From: Ceratopteris richardii
Taxonomy: Eukaryota > Streptophyta > Polypodiopsida > Polypodiales > Pteridaceae
Length of the DNA stretch: 64,000 nt
Direction: 5' to 3'
Assembly (NCBI GenBank): GCA_020310875.1
Contig: CM035431.1
Location: forward strand, 13,154,281 to 13,218,280
Shown here one piece after another: positions 55,095-64,000 of the stretch. A program made the position numbers and the translations under genes. Position 1 is the first letter of the stretch; the number at the start of each line of letters is the position of its first letter. The notes below the pieces were generated by a model. That model was not told the DNA's origin and made no database searches. It saw only the letters and a program-made list of their open reading frames with translations.

Positions 55095-55106
55095 CTTATT
55101 TATAGG
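55095..55106 (-). promoter_or_regulatory. TATA box of the gypsy 2 LTR
   Basis: The minus strand reads CCTATAAATAAG, about 550 bases into the LTR from its U3 end. Transcription from here would run through the HSP90C pieces in sense. Confidence 0.6.
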
Positions 55107-55653
55107 CCCCCCCTTGGACTTGCTTCTAGAACGTTCCCACCTCCTCAACTAACTTTCTATTTTCGGCCGTCTTTTAATTTTTCCATTAGACTATGGTTTT
55201 TATTTCACATTGGATATTCACAATTTAATTGGTTTTTAGGGTTTGGCCTATAAAGCCCGCCATTTTTAGGGGTCCGACCTTGAGTTTTTGGTCAGGAAAA
55301 CTTAGCATTTACTCACAATTATCTCAACCTCGTCAATCCATGGGTTTATCTACAAATTCGGCCTAAACTCCAAGGGTTTCCAAGGGTTCAAGTCCGATTT
55401 TTATGGGGTAAACTCAGGTTTTCAGTCAGTTTCAAGGGTCGAACATAAGTTTTTATGGGTCAAATGTCAGTTTCGTTTACACACAGGTCTAACATACATC
55501 TTAAACATGTTTTCACATCGTACAATCAATTCATTCGGCCTAAATGTGTACAAAATATACCACTTTCTCGATCAAAACAACACACAAAACTCAGAAAATA
55601 ATGAACTTTGAAAAAAAATTAGTGCACACTCCCTGCGGGATTTCATCCCGACA

Positions 55654-55666
55654 TTCGCCCCCGCTA
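55654..55666 (-). other. Polypurine tract of gypsy 2
   Basis: The minus strand reads TAGCGGGGGCGAA directly against the LTR word TGTCGGGATG. Confidence 0.7.
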
Positions 55667-56887
55667 AACCTGCACATCGCCCCGATGGGCCAACCTGCAA
55701 GATCCAACAGAAGAGTATCAGGGTTCTTTTTGAAATCTCTTTATACTTTTTACGCCTTTCTTAAATCATGTTCTCATGCAGTCATGCAATCTTTTATAAA
55801 GATTAGTATGAATTTTAGAAAATTAGGTAGATTCAAGCTTCACAAGCATCATACTATGTTTCTGCGTCTACATTTTGACAAGTAATCACATGAATAAATC
55901 ATCGGCTTTCTAGATCTTTTGATCGTTCAACTGGTTCAGATCCAACTGCTCATTCTAAGTACTAGCATATACATATGTTTCTACTAACTCAGTTTGTAGA
56001 ATATACCTTGATTCCTACTATTTATCTCCTACTTGTCCAACTCTCCATTAGATCTTTCTTTTTCTCTTTCTTTTTCTTTTTCATTTTTCTTTTTTTTTTC
56101 TTTTTCTCTTCATCTCAGCTCAGCATTTCTTTTTATCTTTTATTTTTCACAAATCGGCCTATGTCGAAATCGGGTGCGACTCATGGACTTGTCCGCCCGG
56201 CCAAGTTTATTCCGCCTGTCTGCCGACCCGGCATAGCGCACGACATACACAACGTCAGCCCTGCATGAAATCGACGTCAGCTCGTGGCTCTGACCACCCG
56301 ATCAGAGTGACTCCACCTGCCTACCGACCCATACAGGTGCATGACAACAGATAGGTCAGGCCTACGACGAAACTACCTACGGCTCGTGGCCTTGATCACC
56401 CGACCAAGGTGGTTCCACCCGCCTACTAGCCCATCGTAGCGCACCAACAACATACACACACATATAAGCTGGCATGAGTATGAATGTTTCTTTATAAATC
56501 ATGATCCATATGGAGGTAAGATCTCATAAGAAACAAATAGTAAGATCCAAAGTTTTCCCACTCACTAAGTGTTCAAATCAATCAGCATATACATGCACTC
56601 GGTCTAAGCATGCCATCACATCCCCAAGCTTTCACTCCCAAAAGTCTCTAGTCTGCTAACTGAACCTATTCATATAATCCCTAGTCATTCATGCTTCATG
56701 CAAACCCATAATAGATATTTGGTATCTTCATTCTACATGATTTTCATAGACTCAAACATATCTTTATCACACACATCAATGCAATGCATATGCTTCTATC
56801 AGAAAGAAAAAACATCTCAAATCAGAAACGTTTCACCTGGTCATTTTTCTTCATTTTGATCCAACTTTTCTTTAATTCCATGGTCTA
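55667..56887 (-). other. 3' non-coding region of gypsy 2
   Basis: About 1.2 kb lies between integrase and the polypurine tract with no convincing frame. It contains a pyrimidine-rich stretch (about 56050-56115, mostly T) and the three hairpin repeats at 56185-56416. Confidence 0.7.
56185..56416. repeat. Three ~101-bp tandem repeats, each with a covarying hairpin
   Basis: 29-base cores start at 56185, 56287 and 56388. The arms are ACTTG/CAAGT, CTCTG/CAGAG and CCTTG/CAAGG, around a loop sharing C(G/A)CCCG. Three of the five base pairs change by matched double substitutions. Flanking words GCCT(G/A)C and (C/G)CGCACNACA-like ends also recur with the same spacing. Confidence 0.75.
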
Positions 56888-59760
56888 TCATTCTTCATCA
56901 GCATCAGCCTCAGTGTCATCAGTTCCCTCCAGAAGTTCTTGCTCAATCTCATAATCTGCTTCATTTCTTTTCTTGAATAATTTTATCCTCTTTCTTGCAA
57001 TCAAAGATCTCAAAGGAGTACTGTCTAACTCACGAAGTGCATACATACCATTCTCAAACACAGACGTAACCACATACGGCCCAAACCATCGTTTGGTCAA
57101 TTTCTTCCTAGCATCGTATTGAGTATCGAATGTACTATCGTACACCAATACCCAATCATCTATCTCAATCCTACGTGGTCTTAGTCGATGGGTTTTGTCA
57201 AAATAGATTTTGTTCTTTAGCCTTGACTCCTTTAACTTTTGGACTGCTTCTTTCAACTTTTCATTTCCTTGTTCTAACTGCTTTATTCTCAATGATAATA
57301 ACTCTTCTCTCGTCATACCATCATTCCATGGGAGCGTCAACCATGTCACTATCTGAGTCAGGATGGGGAAGATTGGCTTTTGACAGTACATCAATTCAGC
57401 AGGCATGAAACCTGTGGACCGAGTGTAAGTCATCCTATCAGCCCATAACGCGAATGGAAGAAACCTAGGCCACTGCTTGATGTCATCGCTGCAAGCCTTA
57501 GAGATCGCCTTCACAATGGAAGGGTGACCTCTTTCGATCTTCCCATTTGCTTCTGGATTATAGGCAGTGGTGAGAGATAATCGAATTCCATGACGATCAA
57601 AGAACTCTTTTGCCTCTCTCGCATCCAACTCTCCCCTGTCCGCAACCACTTTCTCAACATATCCAAATCTTGAGATCACTTCTTCTAAAAGGAATTTTCA
57701 TACATTATAAGTAGTCTTTGTACAAAGAGCTCGACCTTCCACATGGTTGGTCAAGTCCTCTTTGGCAAGTACAATGTATCTCATCTTATCTATCCCTTTG
57801 GGCATGGTTACAAGGTCGACCACCCACTTGTAATGAATACAAGGAGGGTAAGTCGGATGTAACGGGTCTCTGTGCCTAACTGATGAATGCACTTGGCATG
57901 TAGCACAAGTGTCTACAAAACCTCTCACACTCACATAAATTCCTGGCCACCAGTAAGCTTCCCTAATCTTCTCATATGTAGCAGAAAATCCTTTGTGACC
58001 TGCCCATAAGGTCTCATGCATCTCTCTCATAATTTTTCTCTGAAGACTCCTCGAACTTAGTACTCTCTGTGGACTCTTCACCTTGCCTTTAGTGTGTCGC
58101 CAAATAAGCCCATCCTTCAAGAAAAAGTTGTAAGACTTTTTCCTGATGGATCTATACTTATTTGTGGACCAACCGGGGGAAGGTTTCAGAGTACTCAAAT
58201 ATCTTCCAATATCTCTCCACTCGCCATCATACTCACTCTCACGGAACTGCTCATATGCATACACCAATGGATCGTATCTTATCATATGTATATCCTTTTC
58301 TACCTCATCATCATCATCAGATTCATCATCAAATTTCGCTCTTGAAAGCATATCAGCCACTGTATTCAACTTCCCAGCTATGTGTACAAATGCAGGGTTT
58401 ATAAACTTTATATAAGAGATCCATCTAAGCATAGCAATGTCCGGAGATGAACAATTTGCAATCATGCCAATCAGTGGAAGACAGTCAGTCTCAACTATCA
58501 CATTTGCCCCAATGAAATACTCTTTATCGCTCTTTAAAGCAATCACTAATCCCCATAACTCTCTCTTAATCTGAGGATATTTTCTTTGGGTATCATGAAG
58601 GATCTTAGCACCAAAGCGCACTGCATATCTCTGCCCCTCATCATCATCTTGTCTTATGACCCAGCCTATGCCAATAGGACTGGTATCAACGGTCAAAATG
58701 ATAGGTCCTTGACTTGAATAGTCAACACGCTTTAGAATCGGAGCTTCAATTAGCAGCTGCTTCAGTTTACGCATAGCTCTCGACTGTTTCTCTATCCATA
58801 CAAACTTCTTTCTCTTTCTCAGGAGATCATATAAGGGGTTCGCAACGTGAGCAAAGTGAGGAATCCATATCACATAGAATACACAGGCTCCTAGAAACCT
58901 TCTCACCTCACTAACATTACGACACACTTCAGAGATCCTGCTAATGGCCTCAACTTTCTGCGGGTATGGCTTGCGGCCATAATGTCCACACAGATGTCCT
59001 ACAATGAGGACCTCATCAACACCAAAAACCGATTTCTCTAAAGAAAGTGTTAGCCCCACATCTTCAAACCTCTCAAAGATCTTCTCACAATCAGCAATAT
59101 GATCTCTCACAAACTTTCTACATCCTGAAGCATCTAAACTCACATCTTTCACTCTTTCCTCACATCCCTTTATCGGAACATCATCAATGAATGGCATACT
59201 CACAGATGGTATAAAGTCTCGTAAAACCAGATTCATGGCATTCATCATGTGAGCCACAGAATTCGTCGCTCCCTACGGCAAAGTACACATGCGTACAAGG
59301 CCCAGTGGAGTCCTCATGGTCATAATGTCTCTACTCTCCATAGCCAACTGAAACTGGTCATAACCTGAATACAGATCACCCATAGAGTAGATGGAATGCC
59401 CAGCAAACGCCTCAGCAAACTCATCCACTATGGGTCCTGTCCCTACATTTCTAATTGTGACTTTATTCACAGGTTGCAGATCCTAAATGAAACGAAGCTT
59501 CCCATTTTTCTTAGGCACAGTAAACCACCTATTTGAATATGGAGCCGAGGAGGGTTCCAATATCCGCATGGAAATCTTTTCCTTTAGCAACCTCATCAGC
59601 TCAGGTAAGTGAGCCTTTGGGACTGGTATAGGCCGGATATTCCATGGTATATGTGGCACTGTAAAGATAATCATAGGAGATACTTGTTTCGGGTCCGCAC
59701 AACCTATCTCATGTGGGAAAAGTGCAAACGCTTTTTTTGTGTTTCTTGATGACTTCAATA
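56888..59760 (-). pseudogene. pol region of gypsy 2 (RT, RNase H, integrase)
   Basis: Reading leftward from about 59760, reverse transcriptase has RPIPVPKAHLPELMRLL, FTVPKKNGKLRFI, MGDLYSGYDQFQLA, MRTPLGLVRMCTLP and the catalytic PFIDDVP (about 59185). RNase H has ILTVDTSPIGIGWVIRQ (about 58700). Integrase has its zinc finger at about 58030-57890 (HETLWAGHKG...CATCQ), core WVVDLVTMP (about 57825), VADRGELDA (about 57640) and EANGKIERGH (about 57555). It closes with a GPYVV-type C-terminal domain and an acidic tail. The coding region is broken in several places. Confidence 0.9.
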
Positions 59761-60580
59761 AATTTTTGTTTCTCTTCTTCTCTCAGAAACAATTTCTCTC
59801 CAAATTTGATCTCTTTAATAGTCTCATCAGTAAAATGATGCCCTATGAGCTCTCGTTGTCTCAGCATAGGGTCATCTGACACTCACAGATATTTCTCATG
59901 ACTATCTTCTAGCAATGGCTGAGCTATAGGCTTCACTTTCTTATCCACAGTCTTATACTTTGTATTTACACTTACTTCATGCTCTCTCATAAACTCCTTA
60001 ATCATCTCATACTCTTGGATAGAGCTGAGCATAATAATTTCTCATTTCTCATTTCTCCCAAATGCCTGCTCAAGCTCTTCCAGAGTAGTCGAACTTCTCT
60101 CCAACTGGATCACATCTTCAATCTTCTCATCAGGTAACATCATTCCTAAATGCTTATAGTGTCTCTCATGAAATTTTCTAAATTTATTTGAAACATTTTC
60201 TTTTTGTAAACATAACAACTTGAATGCAGATTAATAAATAGAAAAGCTTTCAAAAGTATGTACAAAGTCATGCGAGACATCAAACCAACTCCCACTGTTA
60301 TCCCGCTCAACAATGGATCCTAACAGAAATTTTGCTCAGCAGAAGCTCCATACTCTCCAACAGGTATACACTCATCATGATCATGTGAATTAATAGGTTT
60401 CTTTCTTATATTCTTTCTATTCCTGGAGTGATTTGGACACACAATCATCACTTGCAGAGAATGAAGGCCAGATCTAGATCGGATTCTGGCATAAGCAGAT
60501 CCATCATCCATGGCCTTAGTCTCCATTCTTACCTCAGCTATAAAGGGCTGCCCAAGGATAGCCTCATATGAACAATGGTC
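59761..60580 (-). pseudogene. Gypsy 2 protease-to-RT linker, degraded
   Basis: This interval between the protease and RT regions has only short frames. It has the position and composition of gypsy pol linker sequence, but I recognise no motif in it. Confidence 0.5.
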
Positions 60581-63013
60581 CTAGACAAAGAAGTGAAATT
60601 CCTCAGAAATCCCACCTATGGTCACAGGCACAAAGGCGCATGCCCCAAGCAGTGCTCCTGAACCATTATCCGCTGTCCTCATCCTCCATCCATGATCTTT
60701 ATCAATCGGCCACCTAAACTTATCATAGAGCTTCTTAGAAATCACATTTATCTCTGACCCTGAGTCAATCAAGGCCAGAGCAAAACATGACTCCTCGTTG
60801 CTCCCTAACTTCACCTTTATCTCTGGAGTTCCTCTTGCCCAAAAGGTCCTGCTAAACTCACTTTCTGTCTTCCTCATTTCATCATCAGGTATGATAGGAC
60901 CTAGAGAATTTTTATGACACCTGGCAACCTCATCATCATCATCATCAGATGTATCACTCAATGTAACTGCTTCATTTGTCACTTGAATATCTTCAGGTGC
61001 TTCTTCCATCTCTACATCTTCAGGTAATGGAAACCTCTTTCTCTTAACCAGCTTTATAAAACTGTCCTTAAACTCAGGCTTCGCTATGGAGAAGACCTGC
61101 TCCAAGGACATGGTCACTTGGCTCTTCATTAAAATGTCATTTAATATCTCTCTTGCATCATTTTTCCTTTCCAACTCAGAAATTAATACAGCCTTTGGAG
61201 TTCTCTTCTTTTTCTTCTTCTTTTCTTTGTCAGCCTCTTGAATACTTTCTTGAATTTGATCGATCTTTTGAATACGTTCTGGTTCTTTTTCTTTCTCTTT
61301 AGTCGATTCTTGAATCTTAGTTGGCCCAGCCGACCTCTTTCCATCTCTTATCTCTTTCTTCTTTGCCTCTTCCTTTGAAACAACAGGCTCTTTGAACTGT
61401 ACTTTCTTTTTTGGCTCTTTAGCTTTTTCTTCGGCCTCTTGGCTTTGCTTTCTGGTCACTCTTCTTTCTGGCTCAGTCTCTTCCTCACTCTCATCTCTTT
61501 TCCTCTTTTCCTCCACATTTGCTATGTACGAATAGACCGAGGATTCATCAACAGGAGACTTCCAGGCAGTCTTCTGCATGATCGCATCCCTAGCCCTCAC
61601 TAAAGCCTCAATGGAATAATTTCTTTGGGGTCGAGGTCTAGGCACTTTTTCATCTTCCTCCTCAACATGTTCTAATCGTGCAGCTGATGTACTTGCACTA
61701 TTGCCAGATAAATCTTCATAAAACTTCTTCATTCCCCCCTTTCCCCAATTCACAGGTAGAGGAAGGCGGGTCCTGAAGTCACATAACTTCTTATCGATAT
61801 CTATCACCAGTTGATGCTCTTTTGCTAGCTTAAGCTCTTCACAAGAATATGAAAAATGCTCTTGTGCATCGCACCATACGCATCTCTTAGCCCCTCCAAA
61901 CCCACTAGTCGCTCGTCTCTCAAAAGTTCCAGTGTTTCTTTGAAATGTGGTTTGCACTGGTGGTGTAGGTATCTGTTGGGCAACAGGCTGCACTGGAGGT
62001 GCAGGCTGTGGCATCACATAGCCTTGTAAATTTGGAATGGGCATAGTACCTCTTTGTAATGTATCTGCATAACTCGTACTCACCTGAGGAGGAGTGGGGT
62101 CATGATATCCCATAGAATTAACTTTATTGTGAATACTCGCCATCTCTTTTGACATAGACGCTTGCATCGTAATAAGATTCTCTATCTGTCGACTGAGAAT
62201 CTCAACCTGTAGCTCCATTGGCGATCGCAAAGTGGATGCAACATTAGCAAAAGCTGACGCTGCAGGCACATTCGGAATTGCCGGAAGTGGAGCTTCCCTA
62301 GGCGGTTGTGGTGTTACCACTGCAGGTCTATCGTATAACACTGCCTGGCGTTGCCTCATGTGGGCAACCGCTTCTACCTCTCTCCTCACTACACCCCAAT
62401 CTTCAGTCAATCCAAACCTCTTCCCAGGCTCTTCAATCCTCCTTTCGACCTCAGTCCTGTCTTCAAGACTTAAGATCCTAAGGAAAGATATAACTAGATC
62501 AGGTTTCAAAGCATCTAAATCGGCCTGTGGAAGTTGTTCATATCTTCTCAAGAACTCATTCAAAAGTTGAGTAAGGGATGCAGTGGGCTTTGGAGAGCTT
62601 ATCCACCGCAAGAACCCTTCTCTACTGTGTTGGGAAAAATCTTCCAAATAAAACAACTTATGCAATTCTTTTCTGAATTCGGCCCAAGGCTTTGCTATAT
62701 GTGCTGTAATAGGGGCTAAAATGGATCCTGATACTACCCGTGTGAAGTAATGTGTAAACACATCCTCGGGTAGACCATAAATCCGTGCATGTTCCTCAAA
62801 AACATCCAGATATTCGGTTACGTTCAAACCTGTAAACTTCCCTTTTTCTCTCAATACCGCTTGGACTACGCGAGCCCCCTGTTTCTCTATTACTAACTCT
62901 TTGAATATATCCTCCATCTCTCTTCTCTGCTCTGTCCTAGAACGTAGCACAAGGTCCAATGTAAGTGGTTCAATTATCTCTCTAAGCTCAGAGCAAAGAT
63001 CAGAGAAGCTCAA
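60581..63013 (-). pseudogene. gag and protease region of gypsy 2
   Basis: An 810-codon open region begins MSFSDLCSELREI. The gag core includes FTGLNVTEYLDVFEEHARIYGL, WAEFRKELHKLFY and LLNEFLRRYEQLP. A Pro/Gln-rich linker precedes a zinc-knuckle-like CVWCDAQEHFSYSC (about 61890-61850). A long Lys/Glu-rich, probably disordered stretch (about 61550-61150) separates this from the aspartic protease ALIDSGSEINVIS (about 60780-60745). This part looks whole; the element as a whole does not. Confidence 0.85.
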
Positions 63014-63417
63014 TGAGTCGCGAGCCAGGAGGTAAAGGTAAGTCTAATCACTCTGATTTGCCTAGGCCAAAGTCAGGTGTATCTCTTCTTTCCTTAAATC
63101 TCGGAAACTTCAATGTATTTTCCCCTTTTCAATTTCTAACGTTCTCTCTAAACTAGAAAATCAGCAAATCCCTAGTCTAAGCGGGAAAAAAACTCACACG
63201 TATGGACTATACTAATGCAAAGTGTAGATGCTCAAACTCAAGCAGCAAAACAGTCTTTCTGTTCAATGTGTGTGTGAAACAATGAAAAATTCAAATAACT
63301 TGAAATGCTAGTACCTGAAATCTATGTCCGATGCCGAGGTTCTTGTCTGTCTTCTCAAGGAGTAGGTGACGCGATGAGGATCACCGGGCAACCACCTCGC
63401 TTCACGTCGGGTTCAGG
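63014..63417 (-). other. 5' leader of gypsy 2
   Basis: Untranslated sequence between the 5' LTR and gag. The minus strand just inside the LTR reads CCTGAACCCGACGTGAAGC, the place for the primer-binding site. It does not begin with the usual TGG, so I do not assign a tRNA. Confidence 0.6.
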
Positions 63418-64000
63418 TGTCGGGAAGAAGGAGGTCGTGGCGGGAAGCCGGCGCGTGGGGTTGGATCAGGCCCCGCTCTGGTGCGCCGTTCCCACTGTCC
63501 TGCGAGCGGCGTCTGCGCGCTGGGCGCCTCGCCTGTGCTCTCCGAAGCGTGCGCGATCCTCGTACGTGTGGCCCCTCGGAAGTGTCGTGACGTGGGACCG
63601 TGGGTGTCGGAAAGAGACGATGGGGGTACCGCAGTGATACACGGAACACAGATGAAACCAACGATACAACGAAATATGAAACTGAAGTACTCCAATAAAA
63701 ATGAATGATACAAAAATAGGCCGCTACAGTGCGGGCCAACGGTACAATGAAACCGCTACAGTGCGGTGCAATGATACAATATGAAAAGCCTCCGCTACAG
63801 TGCGGGCCGGCTAGTGTAAACTCTAGATCCCTCGCTACAGTGCGAGAAATCGCCCACGGGATTCCGCTTCGGTCTTCACCGTCCAAGCTTCTCTTTAGGT
63901 CTTTACTTCGGTCCTTTCTTTTCTTCAAGTATCCTCCGCAATGGCCTTCCTTTTCTTTACTTCAAATAATCAGAAACCGCAATAACCTGGAGGTGACAAT
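63418..64000 (-). repeat. Gypsy 2 right LTR (5' LTR), truncated by the window
   Basis: It matches 52008-52591 with about 14 substitutions, starting TGTCGGGAAGAAGG. The four TACAGT-loop hairpins lie at 63721-63734, 63752-63767, 63792-63805 and 63831-63846. The window ends at the first leader repeat, before the place where the HSP90C pieces would lie. Confidence 0.95.

Noticed and set aside
55544-55885. 113-codon frame at the gypsy 2 LTR edge
   Set aside because: It crosses the LTR/polypurine boundary in the antisense direction of the element and has no domain.

Overview
The window looks like nuclear DNA of a land plant with a large, retrotransposon-rich genome. The grounds are plant-type Ty1/copia and Ty3/gypsy elements, an L1-type LINE with the plant-typical DUF4283/zinc-knuckle ORF1 and zf-RVT tail, and scrambled pieces of a gene for the plastid HSP90 (HSP90C). 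A seed-free plant (fern or lycophyte) would fit, but that is inference. I see no intact host gene, tRNA or rRNA.

Layout. (1) 1-8410 is an AT-rich block (copy A) holding tandem minisatellites, a fragment of an unrecognised gene and worn LINE 3' ends. (2) 8408-12777 is a 3'-truncated, broken copia element (copia 1, + strand). (3) 13818-16182 is the left part of a second copy (B) of block A. Copy B resumes at 40894 because a nested transposon complex of about 24.7 kb sits inside it. (4) The complex is a nearly complete LINE (minus strand) flanked by a 13-bp target duplication, a gypsy element with giant 3.3-3.5 kb LTRs (gypsy 1, + strand, 28470-40838) inserted in the LINE 5' UTR, and a copia element (copia 2, minus strand, 16183-22935) inserted in the LINE's left target duplication. 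(5) 40894-42888 is the rest of copy B, joined directly to a third copy (C, 42889-48390). (6) 48663-52007 is an extremely C-rich satellite with a higher-order repeat of about 1.24 kb. (7) 52008 to the window end is a second gypsy element (gypsy 2, minus strand). Its left LTR is complete (52008-55653) and its right LTR is cut by the window edge.

The most unusual content is in gypsy 2. Its 3.6-kb LTR carries sense-oriented HSP90C fragments in circularly permuted order (C-terminal, then ATPase, then middle domain). Near its U5 end are four small hairpins with an invariant TACAGT loop and compensating stem changes, present in both LTRs. The element's 3' non-coding region holds three ~101-bp repeats, each with another hairpin whose stem also covaries.

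The genes do not form a pathway. The history is one of segmental duplication plus waves of retrotransposition. Coordinates of element ends come from reading LTR termini, primer-binding sites, polypurine tracts and target duplications by eye. All long open frames in the CT and C-rich tracts are treated as non-coding.
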